A DNA stretch of 64,000 nt from Limonium bicolor (GCA_023374045.1 JAIOTZ010000139.1:18367-82366); one strand, 5' to 3'. Positions 32,004 through 46,233 are shown, counted from the stretch's first letter. A program made the numbers and translations. The notes: generated by a model not told the origin, from the sequence alone.

Positions 32004-34506
32004 AATTGTCAATAGCTGCTATTAAGCTTATTTGACATCGCTTGGCAATAATTGTTTGCTCAAGCTTCGCTACATTAGTAGTTCTGAAGGGATATATTTT
32101 CAGACATTTATTGCTGGAATCCTCTCCTTGGGATCTATATGTTCACCGCTCTTGCGGTATCACAATAACGAGAGGTATCCTTTTCGTTAGTTATTTAACT
32201 ATATCACTGGTGCCGTTCTTGGCAACTCTTCATATGGTTCACAATGGTTTTGCAACCGTTGGGTAGTGTGTGGTATAGTTCATGGCCTACTAGCCATATT
32301 GCCTAGAGCTCTGGTCATCATAGGTAGTTCCCAAGCGGTTACTTCCCCATAAGACATTGCTGGGTTTGGAGGTGTTACTGGGCTCCATGAGAAGATCGTC
32401 GCATCACGCTTCCGTTGTGGAGGCCCTTTTTGTATCTTGGTATCGATCGATACCATTTATTAATTTGGGTATCCCCTATCAGTGGGATCCCTTCGGTGTT
32501 CTAACCGAATGTCCGTTCCGATTGTGGTGTCTTACCACGACATTTCGTTCAACTGCGTTGAATTGATACCCTTTATGGATTGCTCCTGGGTATTATTGAT
32601 TATACAGTAGCATCTGGCTGACATTTATGAGTATGTCCAGTTTGTTATCTACCTTGCGGTTCTGGATCTGAGTTATCCGTTGAGGGTTATAACGTCTCCC
32701 GTTCTTAGGGTAGACGTTGGTGTCTTTCCTTATGTTATAACAGGTTTGATATTCCCTTCGGTGATGAATGGTAATTTCGGTACCATATGTGTTCACCCTG
32801 TGTGTTTGTGGTGGTTGTCCTGGGAATTCTATCCCGTTCATTGTACACTGATGTGCAATGTTAGGCATTGCCTTACAGTGTTTAGACTAGGTATTCCTCC
32901 CAGTTATCATGCTTCACTTCGATATCTTCGAGACATATCTAATGTCTTATTCCGTTGCTAGGCTTCTTGCACTTTCAACTCTTAATGGTTCTCCTGGAGT
33001 GAGTTCTTGACTCATTTGGTTGTATGCTTATCTGAGTCCCTTTTTGATCGTTTGAAGTATCCAGCTGTTCTGGTTTGAATTACTATGGTCCGTAGAACGA
33101 GGTTAACTACTTCCCGTGTTTCGTACATACATGTATACATATGTGGGGGTACCTTGTAGGCACGTTACCACTTACCTAACTATATGTCAGGCTCGTAAGC
33201 TCCTTCGGAGTGCGGTCGTCCCACATTCCGTATTTGGGTACACTCGTAGGGCTCGTCACACGCCTAGGTGAAGTATTCTATTGTCAAATCCTCTTGTATC
33301 ATTTTATGATACTCACCGTAAATCCGTTAGTTTGGTTTTAAAAATCCAGGGTTTAAAGAAGGGTTTGTGGTTTTTGAAAAAAAAAATTGGGTTTCGAAAT
33401 AACGGTCGGTGTGGAAAAGCATTCTTCCTGGTGTTGCCATGTCTGAGGTTTCGACCAAGCCCAGGCTCTCGTGACTGGTATGTTCTTAATGCAAAGGTCG
33501 GGCCGTTAGGCCTTTCCAAGGTTTTGTTATTTAAAATCTTAGGATTGGTGATCCTTATTTGTTCCATTCATCATAGCGGTACTTTAGCAAGTAATTGCGG
33601 GTTGTTAAAGATCTTCCAACCGTCTTGTAGTTGCTGCACTTGCCCGGGGCAAGTGAGTGGTAGGCTGTTTTTCGGTAGAGGTATACCGGTACGGTATCGT
33701 TTCCATCCATATTTGGTGTTTTATTAGACCTTCCTTTGATCTTGGTGATCAATCTCCTAAGTAGCTTATCAGTGTACTTGACATGATTGTCGTTAATTCA
33801 AGTCTCACGCCTTCATTGTGGTTATCGAGGCTTGACTTATCCTTAGGAACACGTTGTAGTCCTATAGGTGTATGTTCCATGAATATTTCATAGTTCTCTG
33901 AACTATGTTGTTCGGTTATTACGGCCTCTTGGCGTGTAGGTTTGGTGTTAATCAACCTCGACTAATTCCTTAGCGGTTTGTATACCGTTGTTGGCGTTAT
34001 CAAAGATTACAGTCCGTAACTCTCTTGTCTTGGCTTGTTACTCTATCTTCCTCGCTCATGCGCGGTTGTGTGCTCATCTTCTTACTGGCTACTCATGTTC
34101 TCGCGACTGCGAGAAGTCGCCCCATGGTGCCATAAATTCCATTATCCTTGTGTCAGGATCTTCATTTCCGCCATTAAGTGCGGTCATGTCATTCAACGGA
34201 AACCGTCTTTGGGACTCCCAGTTCTTGGACTCTACCGTATGACAGGTTCTTTTCTAATAAGGTTTGTTTTGCACTGCCAGATCGGGTTTTACCGAGTGTG
34301 AGAGGTCTTTCCATCGCTCTGGCGTTCTTGTCCCAACTTTACACGGGGGACGCGTGAGGGCGGGTATGGTTACTGTAGGTATCCAGAAACACTAGAAGTT
34401 CCTATCTAGCGTCCTCACACGCTAACACTCAACCCTTAGCCCTAAGTCTCTAATCCTAACTCGGTATTTCCTAAACTCGGTATTCCATCCATCAGAGCGA
34501 TACTTC
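32004..34506 (-). other. Internal region of the LARD, no coding domain
   Basis: About 2.5 kb without recognisable gag-pol. Minus-strand ORFs of 60-95 codons (32593-32868, 33313-33567, 33749-33955) show no zinc knuckle, protease or RT motif. It may be conserved non-coding packaging sequence or eroded coding sequence. Confidence 0.5.
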
Positions 34507-34518
34507 GCTCTGATACCA
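34507..34518 (-). other. Primer binding site for initiator tRNA-Met
   Basis: On the minus strand TGGTATCAGAGC, complementary to the 3' end of plant initiator tRNA-Met, starts 4 bp (AAAG) after the LTR end TTACA. It is the loop-proximal part of an inverted repeat, ATCAGAGCGA with TCGCTCTGAT, separated by 4 bp. Confidence 0.85.
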
Positions 34519-36577
34519 CTTTTGTAACACACCCCTACCGCTAATACCGTAATAATGTACAATTACTTACTTCGCAGCGCGGATATTACATACACAACGA
34601 CGGGTGTACAATGTCGTTAGTCACCAACGTGACTAACAAGGCGAGTTACAATCCTACAATATCGGTGTGATGAATAGAACATACCGAGTACTCACACAAT
34701 ACATTACTTCCCATCGTATACTCAACCATAATTCAAATACAACTCCATACAATACTATACGAGTCTACTACAATCCTTAAATTACCGATACAATTTGGAA
34801 CTTCCAATTTCACAATACTTACAAATACAATCCCTATTATACAACTACCATGCTTACGTAGCAGTCCTCGTCCTACTCTCTCGAACGGTGGTCAGCTTCG
34901 AGGTACCTACACACTTAAAAACGTTCCCCCTAGGGGGTCAGCTTACGCTGAATATGAAGTTCGCATATACGCGTGCTAACGCGGTACGACGACTACTTTG
35001 GGTCGGATATACATGGAGTTCATTTTACATGCATACATACATACTCATGCTACAACAATACAATCAATCATACCTAATAGTTACAAGATTCAATACTTAC
35101 TAGGGATACAGTTCGATGGTCAATCATTCTTAAGAGTACTTACTCACTACTTCTTCGTGCGTTATCACTACTCTGTTCGTACTGTGTTCGAGATTCACTA
35201 CTCTACTCTTACTCACTATCCTTACTTGCATACTCATCACTCAATGCTCATTACCTTACTAGCACATTCTTTACTCCATACTCGTTACTACACTTGTTAA
35301 TGCTCATGCTCAATACTTTCTACTTACCCCTATGAACTCAATACCCAATACTTACTCAACTCAATACTCAGTACTCACTACATACTCATACTCACTTCTT
35401 ACTCAGTACTCATTACTTTACTCATACATACGCAATACTCAATACTCATTACTTTGGCCTCTGGGCGGAGTCATACACAAGACTCGCCTCCGGACCTACA
35501 ATACGAGGGCTATACGCTTAGCTCCTCAAATACTCAAATGTCCATTTTTACCGGACTACTCAAATTCCAACACTCTTCTCTATATTACAATCTCATGGAT
35601 TAGCCTAGAAGCATCTCTCTTGATAACCTCCACTAGCTTAGGGAATTACAACCGACTAGTATCCTCAGATTTAAGGGTTTTCCCAACGTATCGAATACTC
35701 TCATGTTCGGGACATTACTTACATCAGTCGGGTCCTCTCATAATGGGTCGACTAATTGCTAAGGGTTTGGAGATCCCTCGTTATTCTTTACTATTCTCAT
35801 GGTTTATATCTTGCACCAAGATTAATTCCTCTAATAGAGGTTACTTATATACTTCCACTACTTATTATTTGTGGATTATTCATTCCGGTTCTCCTACCGT
35901 TATCGGGAGGTTATTACTCCCGTGCACTCCATCACATTCTAGGGAGTTCATTGGTTTGCATTATCGTTTATTGGTTCGTTTGTTTAGTGCGTTTCTACGA
36001 TTCCATTTGTTCACAGCATGACTCTTACTACGAGTCACTTACACAACAAAACTCATCTATGAGTCGGTCTACGCACTAAGTAAGCCACACAATCAATCGA
36101 GAAAGGTTAGCTCATACAACATACAACAAGACATACATTGAAAGGCAATAAACCGTTTTCATGCTTTAGTCTTGATTAGCCGGCATACAGCACACAAATC
36201 AACGTAACTCGGTTAGCATACGGGGCATGAGAAAATCATACCTTTCACCGGAGTTAGCTTTACCATGTGTTCCCTCGTTCCTTGGTTCACACTTGTTCCA
36301 CTGATAATGTTCCAACATTATTATTAATACTATACTCTTACGATACACAAATAATTACTACTCCCGTACTTACCCCGTTATCCCGGTATACTTAATGTTC
36401 TCATACTCTTAACCTACTTAATTACTTTTCATATTTGTTCTCCTACTCACATACTTACTTTCTTACCATTGGTGTCACATTAATGGTATATTACTAAGGT
36501 CCTTTATATATGTACATACCTACAGATATATACATACATATGATTACTATGTTACCTTTTTTTTTCTTTATAAGTTA

Positions 36578-36905
36578 GGGCCGACCGACCCACCGTTCGA
36601 CCCAACCCTTGGGTCGGTCCATTCCAGTAAGTTTCCGTCCTCTGAAATTGTCCCGACCGACCCATACACCTCTGGGTCAGTCCATACCAGAAGCTTTACG
36701 TTCCGTCGTCGAAGCTCCGACCGACCCACCGACCGACCCAACCTCTGGGTCGGTCGAAGTCAGAAACTTTGACGTTCGACAATTATTACCCGACCGACCC
36801 ACGACCGACTCACGACCCCTGGGTCGGTCCATCCCAGATTGTTTATTTCTCGTGGTTTAAGCCCGACTGACCCACCGACCGATCCAGCCTCTGGGTCGGT
36901 TGGTA
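36578..36905. repeat. Hairpin repeats in the LARD LTR
   Basis: Five units combining (C)CGACCGACCCA and TGGGTCGGTC, about 65 bp apart; an equivalent single unit lies at 31940-31980 in the truncated LTR. They correspond to the GTCCGACCCA/TGGGTCGGAC units of the solo LTR. Confidence 0.8.
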
Positions 36906-37375
36906 GCAGATCATTGCTACAGACCTTGTTTTTCATTTCCTTTCTCACCCATTTCTTTCCCAATCTTCCTACATACATCCTAACATGATTTAGTGCCACT
37001 TAGGTTTCCTAAAATACCTTAATTCATCCACCAAATCCATTACTAAATTCACTAATCCTCTTACACAATTTCCTTACTTCTCCTTCAACACATGTAACAG
37101 TTTTTGTTACACTTTTGCTACAAATTTTAAAACTCAATTCTCCCATCCAATACTTCCTCAACAATGCCATTCCTAGCATTCTAAATACCTCTCCTTACCA
37201 TGCCAATTCATTCCCAAGCCATTACACTACCTACACCCAAGTTCCAACACTCATTTTACAAAATCCTGCACACTAATTTCTTCCTAGTTCTACAATGCAT
37301 TTTGATACCTCTCTTGCTACAGATTTTACATCTTAACTTCACCCACTACAACCATCTATCCATGGTTTCTACACA

Positions 37376-37593
37376 CAGAGGCGGATCCAGAGGGGGGGCT
37401 AGGGGGCTCTAGCCCCCCCCCCCGAAAATTTTAAAAATTTGTCAAATTACTCTTATAAATTTTAAAAAATACAACATAATATAAAGTTTTAAAGAAAATT
37501 AGTGCCAAAAATTTTTTAGCCCCCCCTAAACAATTTCTAGATGTCAAAATTTTTTTTAGCCCCCCCTAAACTAGATTTCTGGATCCGCCACTG
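37376..37593. mobile_element. hAT-type MITE with perfect 8-bp TSD
   Basis: 218 bp, CAGAGGCGGATCCAG at left and the complement of CAGTGGCGGATCCAG at right, flanked by TCTACACA at 37368-37375 and 37594-37601. The interior has runs of G and C (AGCCCCCCC) in inverted positions. Confidence 0.9.
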
Positions 37594-39336
37594 TCTACAC
37601 ATCTTTACTATCCCCAATACATACCTTGGTTCTCCCATTCACCAAGTCATTCTTTAATGCACAATTCCTACCAAAATTTTGCCATAGTCCTCCTACTTCT
37701 CTTACTCATCCACACATATCTTTTCTCAACAAATTCATCCCTATTCTAGTCAAACCACAAGGGTTATACCAGCACACATACAAAATCTCAATACACTAAT
37801 ATTTCCTCAATTACAATACCAATACATCCTTACTTCCTCAAATAGCAATACTAATACACATACACCATTCATTTGGCTCTAAGGCCTACAAATCCACATA
37901 TTTGCTCACAACTACTTACACATCCACAACTACAATACTAATACAATAGTTTAGGTTCTTTTATTTGTTTACCCATTCCCATTACACTAATGCATTAAAT
38001 TAAGCATTGAGAAGGAGCTCTTACCTTGAGCTTATATTTTCCTTCTTTATTTTCCAATCCTCCTCTTCCTCTCTTTCTTGTCCAAATCGGTTTTGTCGGG
38101 AATGGAGTTGCCAAACTCCATCCCAACACCCAAATTACATAAAGAGAATATAATTACTTCTAATCTCTCAAAACACCACTAATTCAATGAAGGGTTTAAA
38201 TTACCACAAATTAGGGTTTACCTTTGGAGATCTTTGAGAGGGATTCTCACCCTTGAATCAAGAAGGGGATTACTCCACCATTGGAGGGTTGAAACAATGC
38301 TCCAAAGCAAGAGAAAAACAAGGTAAGAGAGAGGCAAAATTGGCCATGCCAAAGAGATGGAGAAAAGTGAGGTCTTTCATGGAGATTTTTACCTTGTTTG
38401 AAAGAGGAGACTCCAAGCTTCACAATGGTGTGCTTTTCTCTCCAAATGGGGAAAACCCATGGAGATGAAGTTGCTCATTTCCAGATTTTGAAAAGATAGA
38501 AATGTAGAGCTTGAAGAGGGGAGTTCAAATATGTATTTTATTTTACATTTGGAGCTCAAATGGAGCTAGAGCATGAGGAAGAAGGAAGGGAAGCCATGGG
38601 AGAGCTCCCAAAATCGCCCAAATCAGAGGAGGGAGGAGGGAGACGGTGAGAGAAAAGAAAATGGGAGAGAGAGAAGAGGGAAAAGTGAGAATGCGAGGTG
38701 AGAGAGTGTTATTTTACTTTTTGTACTTTTACCTTTTGCTTTTTGATTTACTTATTTGTTACTTGTGTGTGTGAGAGAGAGGGCTGTTTACACCAGTAAA
38801 AACCGGCCCCCACTGTTATACTAGCTGTAGCGTTTTTCGTCTTTTACAAAAAACGCTCGTTATTTTACCCGGTTTAGTTACTATTCACTAACCGGGCCTG
38901 TTTTCCGGAATTTCTCGTTTCTTTAAATTTTAATGGCTATTAAGCTTTCATTAATGCTTAATAATTGTTACTTAATGATTTATAATTTTTTACGGGTTCG
39001 TTTGACCACTTAAAATCACGTTTTCGAGTTTTCTCGAAAAACGTGCGCTAAAGCTCTATTAGCGTTTTAATACATTATTTGGATCCGTTTTCTTCGGGAA
39101 TCATTCCCGTATACTAATTAGGCATGAATAAGCCTTAGGAATCCTTATAATACTCTAACCGAGGTCTCGTACCTCCTATGGTTATTTAACGCGTATTTTA
39201 GTGTTTCCCGCTTCCCAAGCGTTTTTCTCATTTCTTTTGGATCTATTTTCCTTACCAAAATTACTTAGGCACTATTAGGCCCTTAAATACCATATTAAAA
39301 TATTCTAATCACCATATTTAAGTTCGGGGTATTTCA

Positions 39337-41240
39337 TAGGGTCTCTACACCTTGTAACTCAATCTAAATATGCTAAGATTCTATTTTATTGGCTTCTTCA
39401 GGTTTTTTTGTTCTCTACCTACATAACCGCTTCATTTTACTTATCTATACTATCTAAAGTCGTCTTTATTATGTACTTCCTTACTGAATTGTCTGTCTTG
39501 TATACTTTATGACATATTTTTTCCACATCAATATTAAACATATAAGATAAAATAATTTTATAAAATTAAATTTTGTAATATATAGTTTATCATGTAGGGA
39601 ATCATATGCTAAGATTTCATTTTCATTATAAGATATTCCTAAGATTTCATATAGTTTATCCCTAAGATTATTGTAAGGTACATCCCGTAATAAAATTGAA
39701 ACCTCAGGGGTATCTTTAAGGAATATGAAACATCAGTAGTATCTCGTAAAAAAAATGGAACCTTAGGGATATCTTATAATGAAAATGAAATCTCAAAGGT
39801 ATATTGTAAATTTCACTTAAATCTTAGGGGTATCTCATGAATTTTTCCTTAAAATTTTTTTTGTTTAGTCATTTCTATTTATTTTTAAATTTTTTGAGTT
39901 TAATTTTTTCTTATAATTTTTAATTCAAACTTTATATGATTTTAAATTTTTTTGTGTATTTTATTTATCCTTTAAATTTTAAAAATTGACATAAACCCCT
40001 AAAGTTATTGTAGGGGCTTATGGTGTGAGGGTAAAGTGGGGATACGAAAAATATATCAGAATTTGAACGAATTGACATCTCGTAATAAAATTAAAACCTC
40101 AGGGTTATCCCGTAATGATCAAACCTTAGCGATATCTCGTAAAGAAAATGTAGCATTAAGGATATCTCGTATGAAAATGATACATGGGGTATGTCGTAAA
40201 ATTCACTCAAACATATGAAATATTTCATTATATTTCTCTTATTTTTAAGATATAAATTCAAATAAATATAAGATATATAAATGTTTACTTAATTTAAATT
40301 TCTATATTTGAAAGAGAACTTTTTTGGTATAAATTACATATTATTTATAGTAATAAATTGATAATAAATTAAAACCACATTTTGTATATATATATTTAAG
40401 TATATTCATGTTCATTTTATATTATATTTCATACATACACAAGGTATATTAGTTTTTTATTAAAATTATTTGCTGGTGTACCAAAAGTATAATACAATGC
40501 AACTATTAATAAAATTCTATATGACATTCTTCAGTTTTTTAAATGTTTTTATGTGATCAAAAAAAAATGTAATCAATTTTTTTTGTATTTCAATAATACT
40601 CTTGTAAACTAAAATAATGGCTTAAAAAAATGTAACTTTAAGTATCTATAAAATATGTTAATATTTTTTTAGTGTTCGTAAACAGAAATTTCTTCGCTAA
40701 CTCTCACGCATGATCTGAATAACAAACATACATCCAGACACACGTCGAATTACTCCAATTATCTCCTTCTTGCGGTAAAAAATGCTTATAGTGAAGTACT
40801 CTACTGTTCAAATTAAATGTGTTTGAGATTTATGTTTAAATTATTTATTGTTTTAGATTTTTTATATCTTATTTTTCATTTTATCGTTTTTATTTTTTTA
40901 ATTATTAAAGTCAATAAACTATATTTTTTTATCTTAACAATAAAATATACTTATTTTTTTATTCTAAAAAAAACAATGAGACACTAATTATTTTAAACAC
41001 TTTCATAATGGGATAATGTAACCGGTTAAGAAATTGCGTAATAATCTGTACAAAACAAAATTTAAATGAACTTATTGTACAGAATAATAATTTTGACTAA
41101 ATTCCCCAATATATATAGCTAATAATTCAGTTAAGGTATTATCGTCGGTAAATTTGTTTAATAATAAAGTTTTTCTGTCTCAAAATTCTGATTTAGACTT
41201 CTACGTTTTCGTATGTTTCTTTTCTTTATGGTTTCCCCCC
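39337..41240. other. AT-rich spacer with degenerate foldback-MULE and MITE fragments
   Basis: 39620-39850 and 40000-40215 carry decayed units of the 28148-29679 family (AAACCTCAGGGGTATCTCGT and variants). 39530-39612 resembles 51700-51770 (AAAATAATTTTATAAAATTAA), a Stowaway-like interior. The rest is low-complexity A/T sequence. Confidence 0.5.
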
Positions 41241-42244
41241 TAATTCTGGGATATACGTCGGTGGTCTGTTGTTAGTCGGCAACTGGCCAATTCTAAGGTA
41301 ATTTTTTTCCTCGCCCCTACAACCCAAGCAACAAGCTAAAAAATGCCAAACATAGCTGTCATTAAATGATCATCGAAAGAAACATCTCGTACACTATAAG
41401 CAAGAAAATTGAAAACGGAGCTAGAAAGACGGAGAGTATAAGATCAGCTTGCGTTCCTCTGTTGCATATTCCTCGGCATATCCGTGAGATCCGGCGAAGA
41501 GCGCCGATTTCCTACACCCTAAATCAAACAGTCGTTAATACACTGTTTTCCTCTCATCTCTAGTCGTCCTACCGTACTAGTACCAGATCAGGTTCCCCAG
41601 AAGTATCCAGTCCCGGGCCCGGCAAAGAGACCGTGGATCTGACCGGGAATTTCACCGCTGAAACTTCTGTATCGACACAGTTTGGTGCCAACGACCATCA
41701 CAGCGAGAGAGGTAAGCTTTCATACTGGTTGTGAGTTCTTTGATCGACTCAAAACAGGTTGAATTGTGGGTTAAAGATATCTTTGACCCGATTGTAGTGC
41801 AGTTTGGTTCACTAAATAGTATAGGGTCTATTATCCAATGATTCTGATGGGGCTTTCTTTTCATCACCATGTTACTCTCAAGAATGGCTACAGTTGTCCT
41901 GGGTATGATCCTGTTAGTAGAGAATTAGGCACTCTTTTGTTGGACTACCCATTTCTTGAGCGGATCCTGCCGCTTGTATTTGCTGGAGGGGAGAATGGAT
42001 ATTTAAATTATCTTAGCTAGAAGATATGGTCATATACTTAGTTCTATATATAATTCACTAGTAAGTAATCTTGAAACGAAGTGGTCATCAGCTCCATTTA
42101 GAGATTGTAAGATACTTTTCCACGTGATAGTTTAGCTTCATTGTGTCTTTTCTATGAGTTCACGTCTCTTATTATTCAGTATGTCTGCTGTGTTATTCTT
42201 GCTAAATTACTTCGAGTTGCAGGCGTACTCGGGGGAACGCACCA
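41241..42244 (+). other. Probable promoter and 5' UTR of the transporter gene, with a UTR intron
   Basis: A donor GAGAG|GTAAGC at 41711/41712 and an acceptor GTTGCAG at 42222 would remove 511 bp and join a G/C-richer leader (about 41560-41711) to GCGTACTCGGGGGAACGCACC before the ATG at 42245. No TATA box stands out. Confidence 0.5.
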
Positions 42245-45200
42245 ATGAAGAATGGGATGGTAGAATGTAGTGTTTGCCACTCAAAGCTACCTTCCCAAGC
42301 ATCCAAATCTGTGTCAAGGGCATATGATCGCTACAGGAGCAAGGTGTCTTCTAAACAACGTGTTCTCAATGTTCTATTGGTTGTTGGCGATTGTATGCTG
42401 GTTGGTTTACAGGTGATTCATCTTATCTTGGGCACATTATAATGTTGCCTTGTTGAAGATGGAATTGTCCATTTACCTCTCGTTTGACTCTTATTCAAAA
42501 TCTTTTGTGAAATTATTTATCTAATTATGAAGAGAGACTAACACAATATAAGTTATATGTTCCATGTCGATTGATCTTTCAGTGTACGTATCTGATTTTG
42601 TGTATCCGTTAAGGGTCATGAGTCTGAGGTATCTTCTTGTTCTTGCCAGCCTATATTAGTGTACATGTCAAAAGTGGATGGGAAATTTGACTTCAGTCCT
42701 GTAAGTGTCAACTTCTTGACAGAAGGTGCAAAGGTCGTCTTTGCCATATTGATGCTTTTATTTCAGGTAATAATTTTTTCGTCTATAGCCCCCTCATTTA
42801 ATGCCTTTGTCTTTTCATTTAATTGTTTTCTTTTTGGTGGATACTATTCAAGATTTAGCGTTGTAATGTGTTTGTGGGTGGTCATTCACTTATAAACTCA
42901 CAAAATAGTTTAGTGCTTCTCTTTTGTCTTGATCATTCGCTTTCTCCAGATCTTCCCGTGTCTTTATGGCTGGATTGAGATCAGATTGTAGATGACTGTA
43001 ATAATCCATTTTCGCTTAATGCAGAAATGTTCTGTGTGGGTATTTTTAAAAGCGTACCCCCTTATTGAAAGCACATGAATCAATATTAGACAATTCAAAT
43101 TGATGAGTTTCACTGGTATTGGCTCGAACTTTGAGTGCTTCAAAAATGTTAACACAAACGTGAACTACTTCCCTAACTGGTCAAATGGCTTAATATAAAT
43201 ATGCTGGCAATAGTTGGAGTTAGTGGGTTTATTGTCATGTCTAGTTGCACTAAAGAACTTTTTATCACAATTCAACTCAAAACTTCTAACCTAATAGTGA
43301 AGCAAACTAAGGAAAATCATAAACCTCTGATAATGGTTTCAGAGACAAAACTGTAATTGCTAGTGCTTTATTATATGTCAAGGGAGAACAACTGGAGTTT
43401 TGTTCCTGATATTTTTTTATGAATACAGAGTAGGCGTCAAAAAGTTGGAGAAAAGCCACTTCTCTCTATTTCCTCATTTGTTCAGGTACGTGATAGTACT
43501 ATTTCAATTTATTTAATAGCAAATGATTAGCTTTTGTTAAGAAAGGCTTTGTATTTTATTATTTTAAATTTATCTGTTTCTCACATTTCTTGAACCATCT
43601 TCAGAATTAAATAGAAGTTCTTATCTTTGCATCTTTTGTCTGACTAGAAGGATTTATTTTACAGGCTGCACGCAGCAATGTGCTACTTGCTGTTCCTGCG
43701 CTCCTGTACGCCATAAATAACTATCTGAAGTTCATTATGCAGGTTAGTTTCTGTGTCTTTTTTAGGGTTCAAATTTTGACTATATTTAATTGAGAATATC
43801 CTGGAGCTGTATGAACCTCCTAGTTTTCTTGGTACTGCAACTTTTATACAAGTAAACCAAGTCCTGAAATCAATGTTGTTTTCACATTTATGTTCTCTTT
43901 GGTTGCTGCATTGTCCAGTTGTATTTCAATCCTGCAACAGTCAAGATGCTGAGCAACTTGAAGGTAAGTGATGCAGTCACTTCCTTTCATTCTGCAATTT
44001 TACGGATGTTTCGGCACAACAGTCTCTGTTATGTCTAATATGATTATAGATAGAAGGCACCCCCAGACATTTATACGACCTTAGATAGAAGGCACACCAC
44101 TCCCATTACTAAGGTGTTAGAAACTACATAAAGTTTCTATGAAGAACTTCTTTAACATCTTACAGGATTACCCACTCAAATTGTGTATATCCTTTTATGT
44201 CTGACAATTATTGAGTGCTATTTGTTGAGGTAACCTTGTATTTGAGATTTCGTGGGGCTAGAAACCTCAAATCTAGGTATTGATTTGAATTTGTATCAAT
44301 GTCAAACGCTGAAGCCTGCCTCTAATGTCTGCAATTTCATAATGCAGGTCTTGGTGATTGCCATTCTGTTGAAGATAATAATGAAACGTCGCTTTTCTAT
44401 AATTCAAGTGAGTTCCATTCAAGTTATGTTGAAGTTATGGGTAAATAACTCAATTTCCGTGGTTAATTTCTAAATGGTATTGTTATTGTAGTGGGAAGCT
44501 CTTGCGCTCTTGCTTATTGGAATTAGCATTAATCAAATGCGTTCTTTGCCTGAGGGTACAACAGCTACGGGACTTACTGTTGCTACTGGAGCATACATCT
44601 ATACATTGATATTTGTAAGTGATATACATATCTAGATAAAAGTTGCATCCTGTTCCAGATTCAATTGCTGTTGAGTGTACTTTTAGACTTTAGTCAAAAG
44701 AGCAAACTTCGTGATAGCTAACGCTAGTATGAGTGTGCAGGTTACAGTACCATCCATGGCATCAGTTTTTAATGAATATGCTTTAAAGAGCCAATATGAC
44801 ACAAGCATTTATCTCCAAGTAATTCTCTTGAACTTATTCTTCCATCAGAGTTGATTATGTTTGCTGTATACTGAGTGAGCAATCTGTATGGCCTCCATAT
44901 TTACTACTATGCAAGTATAGCACTGCTGCTAGAAGTTTCTTTTACTTCCCCTTGATATGTTGGTGACAGATTGGTATCTTGAATTCTGACATGCCATGTC
45001 TATTTATGCAGAACCTGTTTTTGTACGGATATGGAGCTATATTCAACTTTATAGCAATACTAGGGATGGCTGCTCTTAAAGGTGTGGACAATGACCAGTG
45101 TAACTGGATTTTTTGAATGCTACTTTCGATTTCTCATCTGTTTGTGTGTTTTGTTATCAGCGACCACCTGTAATAATAGCTCTTTGTCCGTCTTTGTCAA

Positions 45201-46233
45201 TTATTTTTTGGCTTCCCAGGACCTGAAAGCTTTGACATTCTGAAAGGTCATTCTAGAGCTACCATGCTTCTAATATGTAACAATGCAGCTCAGGGTATCT
45301 TATCTTCATTTTTCTTCAAGTACGCAGGTGAGCATGTTAAGCCAGCTTGGCTGTACTGTTGTGATTAATTTGTAGAATCTGGAAGTAATGTTATGATAAA
45401 TATGTTTGACAATATCTCTAATGTCAGATACAATTTTGAAGAAGTACTCTTCAACTGTGGCCACAATCTTCACGGGGATAGCATCTGCAATATTGTTCGG
45501 TCACACTTTGACCATTAACTTCATTTTAGGAATTTCTATAGTGTTTATCTCAATGCATCAGGTATGTGGCGTGTAAAATCAGGTTTTAAAGAGCTGTGCC
45601 TTTCAAAGCCCCAGTGCCTCACCTCAAATACTATAGAAAACAAATTGATCTAATGGCTGCATTTTTGTTGCAGTTCTTTTCTCCGCTTTCGAAAGTGAAA
45701 GAGGAACAAGAAAATGAACCGGCGGGATCAACAGATGGACAGCATGATCGAAAGTATGAACTTATTTTCCGGTTGAATTATTAAAATTCCTAATAAATGC
45801 TTATTCTTTCCATGATCTGGATTCTTCTATAGCTTATAAAGTAGTGACCTAAATCTGCTGCAATTCGTGATAATTTAACTTACGAAGATATGAGTCTTAT
45901 CTTTTTCCTCTTTGGTATTATATATGATGGTTTGATTGCCTTGAATAAATATAGCATATCAGTGCAAACAGCGCTTTAGTTGTTTCATAAAAAAAACTTT
46001 AATTTATTTTCTAATGCTATCAGGAAGGAATCATCATTCGTTGAAATGGCAGCTGGAGCCAATGAAGAGGTTTGGGCCTTCCTATGTTCCTTGGTTTCGT
46101 GCAAATACAATGTTAACCCTTATCATCATCTTCTTCATCTGAAATTTAATCTTCCTCTTCCCCTCATCTGTAATTACCATTTCAGGCTACTCACCGTGTA
46201 CCTGATGACAGACAACCTCTTCTTCCTCGATAA
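42245..46233 (+). CDS. UTR6: Golgi CMP-sialic acid/UDP-galactose transporter-like protein (UTR6/CSTLP type), 14 exons
   Basis: Exons: 42245-42412, 42650-42766, 43429-43485, 43665-43742, 43919-43963, 44348-44407, 44492-44614, 44741-44818, 45012-45081, 45220-45327, 45428-45561, 45674-45753, 46024-46069, 46186-46233. All borders are GT-AG; the sum is 1,212 nt, 403 residues and stop, with no break. The sequence is typical of the nucleotide-sugar transporter family (ten membrane spans, drug/metabolite transporter superfamily): [15 protein letters not shown] at the start, [67 protein letters not shown] and [14 protein letters not shown], with a cytosolic tail ending DDRQPLLPR. Such proteins exchange a luminal nucleotide monophosphate for a cytosolic nucleotide sugar in the Golgi. 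The exact substrate of plant members is uncertain; UTR6 was named a UDP-galactose transporter while annotation often says CMP-sialic acid transporter. A 3' UTR intron may begin near 46260 (AAAGAAA|GTAAGT). Confidence 0.9.

Larger units (their letters stand above)
29885..39336 (-). mobile_element. LARD-like LTR retrotransposon, non-autonomous, partly deleted
   Basis: Read on the minus strand: a complete 5' LTR of 4,814 bp (39336 to 34523, TGAAATACCCC to TGTGTTACA), an initiator-Met PBS, an internal part of about 2.5 kb, and only the last 2.1 kb of the 3' LTR (to 29885). The two LTR stretches (29885-32003 and 34523-36640) agree at most positions. No gag, protease, RT or integrase motif is seen, so it is of the LARD kind or a deletion derivative. 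A deletion apparently removed the internal 3' part, the polypurine tract and the first 2.7 kb of the 3' LTR. Flanks TTTGG and TAGGG do not form a clear TSD. Confidence 0.75.
34523..39336 (-). repeat. Complete 5' LTR of the LARD (4.8 kb)
   Basis: Plus-strand borders TGTAACACACC and GGGGTATTTCA match those of the solo LTR at 7963-11929. Both contain TAAAAACCGGCCCCCA (38797 here) and a hairpin-repeat zone. A hAT MITE is inserted at 37376-37593. The ORF at 38253-38468 has no known motif. Confidence 0.85.

Noticed and set aside
29885..39336. Two separate solo LTRs rather than one element
   Set aside because: The initiator-Met PBS sits at the correct distance from the complete LTR and the partial copy is in the same orientation at the far side of an internal region, which fits one deleted element.
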